The notes under the pieces were generated by a model. That model was not told the origin of the DNA, did not search any database, and saw nothing but the letters and a program-made list of their open reading frames with translations. A stretch of 64,000 nucleotides of DNA from Adenophora triphylla var. japonica (lineage: Eukaryota > Streptophyta > Magnoliopsida > Asterales > Campanulaceae): contig JAFEMH010000338.1 in assembly GCA_022495995.1 (NCBI GenBank), positions 1 to 64,000 of the forward strand. The letters run 5' to 3'. The first letter of the stretch is position 1, and every line of letters starts with the position of its first letter. Below are positions 20,773-32,279 of this stretch, in pieces. The position numbers and the translations under genes are program-made.

Positions 20773-22683
20773 TTACTTTAGCACGAAGCAATTGTCGGTG
20801 GTGTGACGGGGGTAGTTGTGGAAGGCGCAGTGCTTGCTCATATCCATGTTGGGCTTGAGAGTCTTTGGTTGGAAATTCTCGAGAGGTTTGAGGAGATTTC
20901 GTTTTACCAATGCCTCGAATACTTGGCCCAGAGGCATTTCGAGGTTGTCGAAATGCTGAAACTGTGGGATGCGAGGGGGCTTGTTATTCCTCGGGGCTGC
21001 CTGATTACGGTTTACTTGAGCTCCGTTTTGGATGTAGTGTACCGTTCTGGCTGCTTCTTTTCCTTTGTTCGGGATAGGTGCTGGATTTGATAGGTTTGTC
21101 TGATAGCGGTCAGGTGAAGCAGGGGTTGCTATTGTCTTCTGAAGGCTCAGAGTCTTTTCGAACTTGGTTCCGGCATTGACCATGGCACGGAGATCTGGAT
21201 AGAAGTGATGGCTGATCAAGGTCCTTAGAGAAGGTTTGAGGCAGGAATGGAAGATGTCCATTTGCTCTTCCTTGGAAAGCGGATACATTATCTCGCTTAG
21301 CTTCCAGTTCCATCTTTTGTAGAACTCACCCACAGGCTCGTCGTCCTTTTGTTCGGTGGCCTGCAGGTCATGGCGGTTTGTCTCCCACTCAAGGTTGGCG
21401 CGGTAATTCTCCAGGAAGATTTCGCTGATTTGGTCCCACGTGGAGCAGTTTTCTGCCTTTACGTTGAGGAACCATCTTAGCGCTGTGGATTTGAGAGAAT
21501 GCTGGAAGTGATCCGCCATTTGTTGACGGGTTGCCCCTTTGGCTCTCATACCCAAGACATATGTGTCGATGTGGGTTTTTGGGCATTCTGTCCCATCAAA
21601 CTTTTCCATCTCTGGCATTCTGAATTTTGGAGGGAGTGGGACCACCTTGCTCGGATTCGTGGGCATGAGGGAGTCCTTCCGAGAACTGGCTAGCTTGCCT
21701 TGCATGTCCTTCATTTGCTCGATCAACCAAGCCATGTGGGGATCGGCAGGTTGAGGCGGGTTTCCATTTTCGGGAATGGATACCGAAAATGGAGGTGGAT
21801 TGGCCGATGGGATTGCCATTCGGGAGTCTTGGGGAGGCAGTTGAGTGTATACCAACCCGTACCCTAGAGTGTTGAAATTAAGGGCGTGATTGCCCGGGCC
21901 GCTAAAGGTTATGTTTGGGAATTGGGGAAATGTTTCATTAGCCCTGCCGGCGATCACGGGTGGCAGTGTTTGAAATGCCTCGGGATATCCGCTGGGATGC
22001 CCGTCCCGATAAACCTTGGGTTTTTTTTGTTATGGTTTTGTGAGGCTCGAATAGAGGCAAGAGGATTGAATCCCGGGGATACCGAGATGCATTTAGATCT
22101 CGTGGAGCAGGCACGTACGTGTGCTGTTGATACGGAGCTTGGGGCGCAGGGCCGGGAAATTGATCGTGCCGAGGCGGGCATGTCGAGCCGCTGACCGATG
22201 CCCGAGTGGAGCTGAGCGAGAGCCGCTTTGCGTTGCCGGGATCTCGGTAGCTTGCGCAGGTGGGACTCCGCCGATAGCTTGAGGACCCGGAGCTGGTATT
22301 TCTTCGTCTTCTGTGAGAACGAAGGTCCCATCAGGTTGGGGAACAGCAACGGTTCCTCGAAGGCGCAGGGTGTTTATGATCCAGGCTTGCTGCTCCTCTT
22401 GGCGCTTCTTGAGAGTTTCGAAGGCTCGCAGCACCTCCTCCAATGTCTGGAGGTTTCTTAGCGGCGGGGTTCCGTTCCCTTCACTATTGTCTGTTGATCC
22501 CGCCATGGGGGAGTAGCGGATTGTGCGGACCGTTGAACCAGAAGGGCTGTCGGACCTTGTAACCTCGATACTGAAAAGGCGGCTCCCGGGTATTCTCAAC
22601 CACTCTTGGTTCGCTGGAGGGGGTGACGGGTAAGGTTTAGACACGGGAAGGCCTTTCGGGATAAAAAGGGGGGGAAAACTCAC
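20773..22683 (-). pseudogene. Tat-A gag
   Basis: The N-terminal part (22093-22683, starts MSFPPLFIPKG) has a coiled-coil-like stretch (EEVLRAFETLKKRQEEQQ). The core (20773-21957) has the gag signature PLPPKFRMPEMEKFDG, ALRWFLNVKAENCSTWDQI and GEFYKRWNWKLSEIM. It ends with the zinc-binding-like motif CAFHNYPRHTTDNC. The two parts are in different frames, with the break near 21957-22093. Gag forms the cytoplasmic particle. It is homologous along its length to Tat-B gag (52440-54557). Confidence 0.88.
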
Positions 22684-23630
22684 GTGACATGCAGTTTTCG
22701 CTTTTATTTATTTTATATTTTTATTGTTTTAATTTACTTAAAACAGTGTTTTCTCAGAGTCCTAGGTAGGTTGGAAAAGATCGCTCTTCTTTTTCCCAAC
22801 TATGCTATATCCTGGGTCAGTAGAGACCGTCTGTGCGGCTATAAGCCCCTCGTTTTGCACCTGTATTTCGACATCCTGTGGTGGACAGGCCCGGGCGAGG
22901 GTCCGATAGGGCAAGGGATTTTCACCGGCCTAAAAGAAAAATTGAACCTAAGGACCGAGCCTGTCATGTTCGTTTTAATGTGTTAGCCATGTGAATAGTG
23001 AGCCGAGCCGGCCCCTGAGTCAAGATCTGGTCGAGAGTTCAGCATGACCTCTCTTTACCTTGCTTGCGCAAGGGATCTGTGACGTTAGGCGTTGGATGGG
23101 TCATATCGTCATGGCTGACGTATTAAAGGCTTGATGACATGGTGTCATGTAGGCATGGATGTATATCCGGGACGGAACATCGTCTGGGTGTAGCTTCGAA
23201 AAATCAAGATCAGGTCAAGATTTTAGCATGACCTTTCAACGATTTGCTTGCGCGAGGGATCTTGAGTTCCGAGCTTCGACTCAGAAAATGGCCGGCATGG
23301 GATATGTATCCAGGTTGTATGACACGGACTGGGTAAAAACCAACCGAGTCTGGACAGAGTGTGACTCAATCGTGCGGGGTTGACACTAGCTAGGATGGGA
23401 TGTTTGGAATGATCCCGCGCATGTCCAAGAGGCCTAGGAAGACCAAACGGATTGCAACTGAGACCACCCCGGGTTGAGGATTGTAGTGTGCAGTGTATCC
23501 GAGGCAGCAGTGCGAGTAGCGTGCGGTGTACCGAGGCAGCAGTGCGAGTAGTGTGCGGTCTCCAAAATTCTTTTTCTGAGTAAAACAGAAGTTTTTGAAG
23601 AATTTTAAATGTATGTACACAGAATCGATT
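22684..23630 (-). other. Tat-A 5' leader, truncated
   Basis: This noncoding leader aligns with the Tat-B leader at 54563-55600. Shared blocks include TATAAGCCCCTCGTTTT.CAC and GGTGGACAG.CCCGGGCGAGG. The homology stops near 23630. In Tat-B a further 500 bp lead to the primer site and LTR, so the promoter-proximal end of Tat-A is lost. Confidence 0.78.
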
Positions 23631-23639
23631 GTAATAACT

Positions 23640-24988
23640 GAGGGTGGTTACTCCCTTCCTTGCTTGATATTGGCAAGGTCGGTCAATCTCATCTTCCTCC
23701 TTCCAGCTGTGGCAAAGTGGTCCAAGAACATTCTCCTCATGCCTCTCCAGCTATCGATGCAACCTTTTTTCAGCTCACGGAACCAGGTCAAGGCTGTTCC
23801 GGAGAAGGTGCTCGCGAAAGCTTAACAGAGCATGTCATCAGCTTTGGTGAGGAGGTTCATGGTTTGTTCGAAACTTTTCACGTGGTCTTTCGCATCGGTG
23901 GTTCCGTTGTACTTTTCAAAACTTGGGACCTTAAAGTGAGGATTTGGTGGTGCATCAGTTATCCTCTGGGAGAATGGGCGAGTGGACCAGTCATAGTCGT
24001 CATTATCAACCTTCTTTCCTATTTCCATGTCATCGAGGCGTTGTTTCAATAGTTCCCACTGTCTGGCTTCCACTCCCTTATCAGTGCTAGAGTGAGTGCT
24101 GCGTTGGGAGCTACGGGTTGACTTATCCTTAGGGTGGCCATTCACCCTACTGTGCTCCACGTCATTTCGATGGCTGTCTCATCGTTTAGATGGTGCTTTA
24201 TCTTGCCTTGGTTCCAACTCGTGGCCACCAAGTAACATTCTGTATGGCTCGAGAGTTCTCGACCTTACAAACTCACGAGGGCGAGGGCGGGGAGAGTCTC
24301 ATCGTGGTCGAGGAGAATCTTAATGAGGTCGACGTGGTCGAGGTGAGTGAGGACGACGAGGTGCCATGACGAGACAAGGTGGTGATAAACGTTTGGTCAG
24401 ACTGAGCCTCATCCTCAGGTCTCTTGAGTCTACCTCTTGTTCCTTGGAATTCTTTAACTCGCTTCTCAAGTCTATCACCTTCTCGTTTCTCTGATTGTGG
24501 TGCCGAGGACGAGGAGCGTCTCGGAGGGCCTGCTTCAGTGTTACAGCAGGATCGAGGGGAGGAACTCGTCGCTCACCCTGTTCCCTGCCACGAGAGTTGC
24601 CCGTCGAAGGCAGCATGAATTCAGCCATGGAGTTGTCGGGATCCAGTTGCAAGAGGGCAGCCTGCGTCTCGTAAATCCTTTACAATGTCTCCATCTGTCT
24701 GTGCAACAAAGTACGTCGGTCGATGGGCTGGGAGCTTTCAGCTCGGCCGACGTCGGCGTTCTTCATCATCTTCCTCCCGGTTCTTTTCCCTCGTGGACGG
24801 GTGGCACGAGGAAGGTTGGCACCTGCTCCCTCGGTTGTTGGCTGCCCCATGGAACGGAGAGTCATGGCGAGGGGAGGTGGTCCTTCGAGCTGAGGTGGAG
24901 GAGGAGGAAGCACCTCGGCATTTGGAGTGATCCTGTTTACTTGGGTCTGCTCCTCGTTGGTAACACTTGCAAATTGACCGTCTTCCAT
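23640..24988 (-). pseudogene. Gypsy-C gag, partial and frameshifted
   Basis: The minus strand begins MEDGQFASVTNEEQTQV and continues through a proline-rich, charged region (EVLPPPPPQLEGPPPLAM). The retrotransposon gag core is NPHFKVPSFEKYNGTTDAKD (about 23880-23960). At least three frames are needed to read it, so it is broken. The C-terminal part fades near 23650 at the junction with Tat-A. Nothing indicates a host gene. Confidence 0.78.
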
Positions 24989-25303
24989 TGAAAATCAACA
25001 CTTTGAACAGCAAATTACCAAACGGATGGATTTCTCAATAATCAAGATTTCAAGCCAAAATTTGGAGCGGAATTCGGCACAAACACGAAATTGTAATTTA
25101 TGATATTAACAACACCAAAATTTTCCGGTCAAAAACGTTTGCTTCAGACAATAAGTAGCAGATTTCGGCCGAATGTGCAGAATCCGGCGAAAAATAGAAC
25201 AGAGCAAAAACTGAACAGATTTTTCCGTTCAAATCAAGGAGTAATCTGGCAAGAAATCTGGCTTCAAGCGAGCTTTATCTAGGCCAAACAAAGGGCGTTT
25301 GAG

Positions 25304-25325
25304 TCGATTCCCGGCAATGGAACCA
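25304..25325 (-). other. Primer-binding site of Gypsy-C, tRNA-Glu-like
   Basis: The minus strand reads TGGTTCCATTGCCGGGAATC, followed by GA. It begins with TGG (complement of the tRNA CCA end) and continues through an acceptor stem into the T arm. It is nearest to the 3' end of plant tRNA-Glu as I recall it, with about two differences. It lies 2 bp from the LTR end. Confidence 0.6.
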
Positions 25326-25327
25326 AT

Positions 25328-26238
25328 TGATGATGCCAAAATCGTCAAATCAGCCCAAATCCAAGCGATCGTTTTGCTCCGGCGAATGCTAGGCCTGAAA
25401 ATAAGAGAAAACATGTAAACTAAGCCGGGGCTTTACCGGCGAAGGCCCTCCGGCGTGTGAATAAGTTCACAGTTTTGATATGAGAAACTAAATTGACAGA
25501 GTTTCTGTATGTAAAAAATAACGTACCAAATAATGTGATATATGGCTTGTATTTATAGGGATGGATTGACAGAATCCATGTTGAACTTGACCTGTAAAGA
25601 GATAAGATAAAATCATAGGAGGATTATATCTGTTAAGGAATCCTTATTTGATCTGTATTGTAGGAGGTGGTTACAATTCTGATAAGATTATAACTGCTGA
25701 ATCCTTGTTTGAATAGGATTGTTATAATTGCCTGCCGGTAAGCCGAGGAGAATGATTTCCTTATCTCGTCATTTGCATATAGGCCGAGATGCATGAATTT
25801 GTCTCCTCGTTATGTAGAGATCTGCCGGCATGGTGAAATGCCGAGGTGAATGATTTTGTCTCCTCGTCATATGGAGATATGCCGATGTGAGAACTTTTCT
25901 CTCCTCGTCATTCATGACCTCTCGGTCCATGATGAGCCGGGGAGGAAATAAGAATGTAGGGAGCCCGTTGACAACGTTAAGGCCGAGGAGGGCACCTCGT
26001 CCTCTATGAGATGATCTCGGCATACGAGGGAGGTCTCCTCGGCATTCATAGTTGGGGCATATTCGGCTTACTTGTTGGGCCTTGATTGGTCATTTTGATG
26101 ACTAGGAACGAGGCCGAGGAGGCCCATGGTTGTCCCTCGTAACTTATAGATGGATTATGTTTATAGCCCAATCCACTTAGGCCTGACCCGGACAAGTCCA
26201 TGCTCGTATCTCGGTTTATACTGTTCATATACCTTTCA
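25328..26238 (-). repeat. Gypsy-C 5' LTR
   Basis: The proposed ends are TGATGATGCC next to the primer site and ATACCTTTCA on the outer side, so the minus strand reads TGAAAGG...GCATCATCA. A minus-strand TATA box (TATAAATAC) lies at about 25549-25558. Short words CCTCGTCAT, GCCGAG and CTCCTCG repeat many times in U3 (25745-26050). The outer end is not confirmed by a second LTR. Confidence 0.68.
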
Positions 26239-26254
26239 GTACGTCATTATTAAA

Positions 26255-27697
26255 GAACTAACAATTGTTTAATACGAAACTTTTTTCAAATAATTCTATT
26301 TTAAAAATTTAAATCCCAAATTAATCCACATTTGAAACTATTTGCCAAAATGACCAACTTTTTTGAAATCGCTACACGGTGTAGCGAGTTTATAATTTTT
26401 TCAGTTAAAATCGCTACACGGTGTAGAGATTTTAAATTTGCTCAATTTTATTTTAATATTCATGTTATTAAAAAAAAATTGAAATCGCCAGACGGTGTGG
26501 TAATTTCAAATTACCACAGGTCAACTAAACCAAGGTCCAAACTTAAAGTTAAGTTTGTTAGTAATTCGTCCCACTTTAAATTACAAAATAATAATACAAA
26601 AATTATGTATTAATAAAAAAAACTAAATAGAAATATTATTTTTTATATCTCAAATAAATACTTTAAAAAATGTATTTCTATAAAAAAAAATTATATTTTT
26701 CATTTCAAAAATAAATATTAATATTACTTTCAACTCAAAATGAATAACCATAAATGAATACTACATTTTTTATCCAAATAAATGAGCATTACTTCCTTCA
26801 TCTCAATGAATATTTAAAAATATAATAATTTTAGAGGCGAATGAAGTAGTATTAATTTTTAAAATATTCATTGGGATGAAGGAAGTAATGCTCATTTTTT
26901 GGGATAAAAAATGTAGTATTATTTTTTGGTTATTCATTTTGAGTCAAAAGTAATATTTATTTTTGAAATGAAGAATATAATTTTTTATAGAAGTACATTT
27001 TTAAAAAAAAATTATTTGAGATAGAAAAAATAATATTTCTATTTAGTTTTTTTATTAATACATAATTTTTGTATTATTATTTTGTAACTTAAAGTGAGAC
27101 GAAGTACAAACCATTTAAGTTTGGACGTTTGGTAACTTTGGTTGGCATGTTTGGTAACTTTGGTTGTAATTTGAAATCGCTAAATCTTGTAGCGATTTCA
27201 AATTTTAGTTTTTTTTAATAGCATAAATATTAAAATTAAATTGAGCAAATTTAAAATCGCTACACCGTGTAGTGATTTTAACTAGAAAAATTGTAAACTC
27301 GCTACACAGTATAGCGATTTCCAAAAAGTTGGTCATTTTGGCAAATTGTTTCAAATGTGGGTTATTTTGGGATTAAAATTTTTAAAATAAAATTATTTGA
27401 GAAAAAAATCTATTTAATACTATATACATTTCTATATCACAGAATAAAATTTCGCATTTTTTATGTTAGTACGAAAGAACTTTGAGCAATAAATTAAGGT
27501 TAATTTAATTATTTTAATAAAAATATAAAACTTATTATTGATACAATATTATAAGTACTATCAAAATGATTTTTTTTAATTTTTTTATTATAATAATTAA
27601 ATTGAATTAAAATAATTGCTCAAAATTTCTTTATATCAATTTTTAAAAAAACCTGACATTTATTATCAAACGAAGGGAGTTAAATGATTGTTAGTTC
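26255..27697. mobile_element. Foldback element, about 1.44 kb
   Basis: An 11-bp inverted terminal repeat (GAACTAACAAT at 26255-26265, ATTGTTAGTTC at 27687-27697) bounds two long inverted arms. The arms run from about 26275-26830 and 26870-27425 and match in order, including AATCGCTACACGGTGTAG (left) and CTACACCGTGTAG (right). The loop is near 26850. A second, smaller inverted pair lies in the right flank (27472-27510 and 27590-27630). There is no coding capacity. It is a MITE-like or foldback element; the transposase family is unclear. Confidence 0.75.
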
Positions 27698-27739
27698 ATC
27701 CTCGATTTGATAAAATCAATAGAAAATTGCTTTTGTCAT

Positions 27740-28301
27740 TGTTTGTTTTGGTGCCATCTAAGTTGGGGATGCCTAAATTAGGGGATTAAACAAGAAAATA
27801 CAGAATTCCTGACACAGCCAAGGGGGAGCGACTGTGCCAAGAGAAGGGCGCGACCGCGCTAAGTTACTGGACATAGGGAGCGACCGCGCGGATCAGGGCG
27901 CGCGACCGCGCCAAGTTTCTGCCACAAAGAGAGCGATCGAGCCCTACCATGGGGTGATCGCGTCCCTAGTCCAAAAGAGGCCTATCAGCGGCAGAAATTG
28001 GTTTAGGGTTGAAAATCCTGTAGGGTTAGAAGTAGGGCATATAAATAGAGCCTACCCCAAACCATGTTTGTAGCTTATTTTGCTCATCTATTTCTCTATA
28101 TCTAGGATTTGCACAACTGTGAATTCTTTGTCAATAGTTCGTGCATTAGATTAGATATTTTAATCTGTAGATTTCTAGAAGATAATAATGTTCTCTCCCT
28201 CTGCCCGTGGACGTAGCCAATTAAGTTGGTGAACCACGTATTCTCTTATGTTGTGTGAAATTAGCTTGATTTATATCTTCTACATATACTCTGTTCTAAC
28301 A
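27740..28301 (+). repeat. Copia-2 5' LTR
   Basis: The LTR runs TGTTTG...TAACA. A plus-strand TATA box (ATATAAATAG, 28039-28048) lies downstream of a group of GC-rich near-palindromic words (GGCGCGACCGCGC near 27847, GAGCGACCGCGC near 27878, GCGCGCGACCGCGCC near 27898). It aligns with 40571-41085 throughout, with indels. Confidence 0.9.
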
Positions 28302-28303
28302 AA

Positions 28304-28317
28304 CTTGTATTAGAGAC
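28304..28317 (+). other. Degenerate primer-binding site of Copia-2
   Basis: CTTGTATTAGAGAC follows the LTR by two bases and resembles the common copia site TTGGTATCAGAGC for initiator tRNA-Met, with several changes. Confidence 0.55.
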
Positions 28318-28361
28318 GGTCAGGTTGAATAAGGTTTAAGGTTGTTCCGCTGCATAAGAAG

Positions 28362-29195
28362 ATGGGATCAGGAATTGAATCACCGGTCGACAAGTTTAAT
28401 GGTAAAAATAGTTTTTCTCTTTGCCAAATCAAGATGAAAGCCTTGTTCAGAGAAAAGTGCTTGTAGGCTGCAGTGGCTGCTACAATCAGGGATCATCAGG
28501 ATCCAAGGGGCAAATTAGAAGCCGTTCCCACCGGTGCTGTCGCGACTGCAACAGCAGAAGGTTCGGAGAAAGCGAGGAAAAGATAGCAGAGAAGGAAGAG
28601 GCAGATATGATCGCGATAGATGAGAGGGCCCACTCTAAGATCATCAGGTGTCTAGATGATGATGTTCTAGCAGATATTCCAGAAACTGATTCCGGAGGTG
28701 CTTTGTGGCTTGCGTTGGAAGATATGTATTTGACACGATCATTGACCAACAAGTTATATCTGAAGCAGAGACTATATTCTCTCCGAATGCAGGAAGGTAT
28801 GCCCATTAGGGAACATCTATATAGATTTATATCTTTATTACTTGAAATGCGTAATATATATGCTAAGGTTGATGATGAGGATGCTGCATTAATGTTTCTT
28901 GTTTCTTTGCCTTTATCATATGAGATCTACATTTACTCTAGTATTAGTGGTAAGGAGATGGTGACTCTAGAGGAGGTGAAATCCTCGCTTAAGACTAGAG
29001 AGTTACGTCGTAAGGCAAGCGGTAATAGTAGTACAGATAATTAGATGACAAGATTGGTTGCGGAAGGCAACAGGGGTTCTAGCATTAAACAGAAGAAGAA
29101 GAAATCTTCTGGAAAGAGGGGCCCGAAACCTGATGATGTTTGTAATTACTACAATGGGAAGGGACATTGGAATACAGATTGTCCTCGTAAGAAGT
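28362..29195 (+). pseudogene. Copia-2 gag
   Basis: Translation from the ATG at 28362 (MGSGIESPVDKFNGKN) through 28421-29044 gives the UBN2-type gag with GGALWLALEDMYLTRSLTNK and LYSLRMQEGMPIREHL. A zinc knuckle, CNYYNGKGHWNTDC, follows at about 29140-29180. It is broken by stops near 28467 and 28585 and by a TAG at 29042. The order gag then protease fits Copia-2. Confidence 0.88.
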
Positions 29196-29204
29196 GAGGC
29201 GACC

Positions 29205-29748
29205 CTCCAAATTGCAATGAAGCTAATGTTGTTGCAGTTGATACGAGCAACTATGATGGGGACTATGCTCTAGTAATAGAAGAATCTGCAAAACAGTCGG
29301 ATGCGTGGATTCTTGATTTTGGGGTTTCTTATCATATCAGTCCAAGAAAAGAGTGGTTTACAACTTATGAGCATGTAGATGGTAGTAATATTCATATGAC
29401 CAACATTGTTACTCGCAAGGTGGTTGGTATTGGCTCAATCAAGCTGCGGACTCATGATGGTAAGTTCTGCACTTTGAACGATGTGAGGCATGTTCTACAG
29501 ATGACGAAGAACTTGATATCTCTTAGTCAGCTCGAAAGAAAAGGGTACAGTTTCAAAGGTAAAGGTGGAGCAGATTATGTCTGCAAAGGTTCTGAAGTAA
29601 TTTTGAGAGGCCTTAAACAGGGGTCCTTGTATTTCCTTCAATGAAGGACGCTTTCTGGGTTAGTATTAGTTGCATCATCTGAAGTGGTCAAAGAGGATAT
29701 GACAAAGTTGTGGCATATTAGGCTTCTGCACATGAGAATTAGAGGGAT
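29205..29748 (+). pseudogene. Copia-2 protease and start of gag-pre-integrase
   Basis: The protease site reads WILDFGVSYHIS (about 29308-29343), where active relatives have WILDSGAS; the catalytic triad residue Ser is replaced. It continues with THDGKFCTLNDVRHVLQMTK and LYFLQ. The next segment, LWHIRLLHMR (about 29708), is the pre-integrase motif and is cut by the solo LTR at 29749, then resumes at 31175. Confidence 0.86.
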
Positions 29749-31174
29749 TGTCAGGCCGAAATACACGGCTTAGTTTATATCCGCAAGTGCACGATGTTGT
29801 AGTAGTAAAGATGAGTGCAAGTACGGGTCGATCCCATGAGGACAAAGTTACTAAGTATAATATTTGCTTTTATAATAAAAATATAAAATTAAGATTGGGA
29901 GAAAAATGGTTTTTGTTGAATAACTAGAACAATGCAAACTACTCTAATTTAATTTAATTCTTATAAGATGAAGATATTCTCGGGATTGGGACTCGAACAA
30001 TCATTTATTCATCAAATAGTCATGCCTTTTAATAAAATTTTTCATCAAAATCAAGGATAGTACATTGAGCCTATACTACTTCTCACGGTCAAGCAAGTAA
30101 TATTTGTATTCTTCACTAATTATGCCATATCTCTCGATGGCTCATAAGTTAGTAAAGATCCATTAAGTTTATAAAATCCACGTGCTTTCCATTCAAGAAA
30201 CATCCCTAGGCCATTAATCTACTCTCGTTATTAATGAAATCTAGTTCACTTCATATGGTTCCGTTAATCGAGATTTACGGCTAAGTACTTCTCTCAATTA
30301 ACTGAAATCATACAAGTTGAACGTCTCCAAAATGTAAGTCTATTTAAGATTGATATGAAGATAATTGTTAAGATGAAGAGGAGGGATATGACATGATTAA
30401 AAATGATGAACAAAAGTGTTGAGTTTTCAACCCCAAGAACTTGGGGGATTACTCACAAGACATATCAAAAACTATGAGGGTTAAATATAAATAAGACATA
30501 AATGAAAGTAGAGAAGAAAGATACATATTCGTAACACTTATAGAAAGAAAACAAAGGTTGAGAATAAACTTCAATATATTATTGCTTCAATCTTCAAGAA
30601 CGATTGATGAATCTTCGAGAAATTTGTATTTGGAAATAGTAAATGTACTGCTAGAGTATTTTACTATCAATTCTAGGTATTTTCTGGTATATTTTACATA
30701 TCTAAAACTGATTACAAGGGCCCTTTATATAGGCATTTAGGCTAAGGGGTCGGATATCTTAAAAAAGGTACCCTTTTGGCTGATCAACAGGTGCTCGGGC
30801 GAGTCAAGGAAGTGCTCGGCTGAGCAAGGCCTTCCAGCAGAATGTTTCCTTCTGATCCCCTCTGCTCGGCCGAGGCATATGAGGTGCTCGGCCGAGCATC
30901 AGCTGGCTTGAGCTGACTTCTTCAATTTTTCAGATTTGATCCTTCTACTTTCATAGGCTTTACTTTATGTCCCTTGTACTTCAAAGAATGAACCTAAGCC
31001 CCTTATATTTCAAAATATGTACCTAAGCCTTGTAAATTTACATATAAATACCAACCAAGCGTAAAATATGAAATATAAAATAAAAAGAAGCTAAAATTAG
31101 ATTAAATGGTACTAAAATCTAAGTAAATGATGCAATTAAAATGCTATAAATGACTATAAAATAGCCATTTATCA
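29749..31174 (-). mobile_element. Solo LTR (1426 bp) nested in Copia-2
   Basis: The insertion interrupts the Copia-2 pre-integrase motif. It begins TGTCAGGCCG and ends CATTTATCA, with a perfect 5-bp duplication GGGAT at 29744-29748 and 31175-31179. It has no internal domain, so it is a solo LTR. On the minus strand a TATA site (CCTATATAAAGGG, about 30720-30733) follows four GC-rich inverted words: 30791-30805, 30813-30826, 30863-30875 and the perfect TGCTCGGCCGAGCA at 30885-30898. It is the same family as the LTR at 57579. Confidence 0.93.
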
Positions 31175-31990
31175 GGGATGCATATATTGGCTAATCATTA
31201 TCTTCTGTGTGGCCATAAGGTTAAGGACCTTAAGTTATGCGAGCATTGTGTAATTGGGAAGATGCAATGAAGCAATTTTCCTAAGGGGGCTCATAGAACG
31301 AAGGGCAGTCTGGATTACATTCACTCGAATTATTGGGTAACTTCACGTCAGGAATCATTGAGGGGTCACAGGTATTTCTTGTTCATGATTGATGACTACT
31401 CGAGAAAGACCTGGTAATTATTATGAAACACAAGAGTGAGTCTCTCATCAATTTCAGACAGTAGAAGACATTAGTGAAAAATAAGACAAGGAAAAAGATC
31501 AAGGGACTCCAGATAGATACTTGGTTGGAGTTTTGTAGTGATGAGTTCGATGAGTTATTTAAGCAAGTGGGGATTTCTAGACATCTAAATATCAGGGGTA
31601 CACCACAGCAAAATGGTTTAGCAAAGCGCATGAATCAGACATTGTTGGCTAGGGCAAGGTACATGCTCTCCAATGAAGGGTTATCTAAGCGGTTCTAGGA
31701 AGAAGAGTTAGTACAGCATGTTACTTGATAAATCGTGGACCACATACATGTACCAGTCTCAAAATTCCCAATGCGGTATGGTTAGGTAAACATGTTGATT
31801 ACTCTAATTTAAGAGCTTTTGATTGTACTACTTATTGTCATGTGGATGATGGGAAGTTGGAGCCGATGGCTAGAAAAGGAGTTTTCATGGGTTATAGAGA
31901 TGGTGTCAAGTGATACCGGATTTGGTTTCCAACAGAGGGTGGGGTTATAATAAGCAGGAATGTTATTTTTGATGAAAACTTTGTGCTTAA
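31175..31990 (+). pseudogene. Copia-2 integrase
   Basis: After the solo LTR the frame resumes with the zinc-binding half (LKLCEHCVIGKM, about 31225-31265). The core shows FRTDNGLEF-like sequence altered to TWLEFCSDEF (31519-31548) and then GTPQQNGLAKRMNQTLL (31600-31650). A later fragment has FDCTTYCHVDDGKLEPMARKG. Stops at 31695-31697 and 31911 and several frameshifts break it. The second catalytic Asp appears lost. Confidence 0.85.
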
Positions 31991-32279
31991 CCATATTATG
32001 AGATATGTGGTTGTATCAGGTGTTGATAGTATTGATAAACAGGTGGAGATACAAGATACTTTAGAGTTGAGTAGTCCAGAGTCAGATTTTCATCAGGATC
32101 TACCGTCAGAAACACAAGCAACAGAAAGTTCATCACCAATTTCCGAAGGATATGGGTTAGCTCAAGAGAGATCTAGACGAGCTAACTTCAGGAAGCCTCC
32201 GCTGAGGTATGGTTTTGAAGACATGGTGTCTTATTCACTTCAGGTTGCTGAGGAAGTGGAGCTTGATGCTTCGGAGTAA

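Larger units (their letters stand above)
8552..23630 (-). mobile_element. Ty3/gypsy Tat-type retrotransposon Tat-A, RT-less and 5'-truncated
   Basis: Reading on the minus strand, the order is leader, gag, protease, integrase, then a long 3' region with minisatellites and two opposite-strand genes, then PPT and 3' LTR. The pol proteins are close to those of Tat-B at 48-57 kb, which has the archaeal-like second RNase H typical of Tat/Ogre elements. Tat-A lacks the 5' LTR and primer site: its leader stops near 23630 against a foreign gag. RT and RNase H are missing near 18810-18840. Elements of this clade are known to carry extra and antisense frames and tandem repeats in the 3' region. Confidence 0.85.
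23631..26238 (-). mobile_element. Gypsy-C: 5' LTR, primer site, leader and partial gag
   Basis: A 5' LTR (25328-26238), a tRNA primer site (25304-25325), a leader and the first part of gag (about 23640-24988) lie in proper order on the minus strand. The gag runs straight into the Tat-A leader, so pol and the 3' end are missing. Its gag differs from Tat gag (FKVPSFEKYNGTTDAKDHVK rather than FRMPEMEKFDG). Confidence 0.82.

Noticed and set aside
27672..27681. Stowaway end (CGAAGGGAGT) nested in the foldback
   Set aside because: No matching opposite end with a TA duplication was found nearby.
29749..31174. Integrated pararetrovirus (caulimovirus-like) fragment
   Set aside because: The segment has exact LTR-like TG...CA ends, a 5-bp duplication and no coding capacity; a solo LTR explains it fully.
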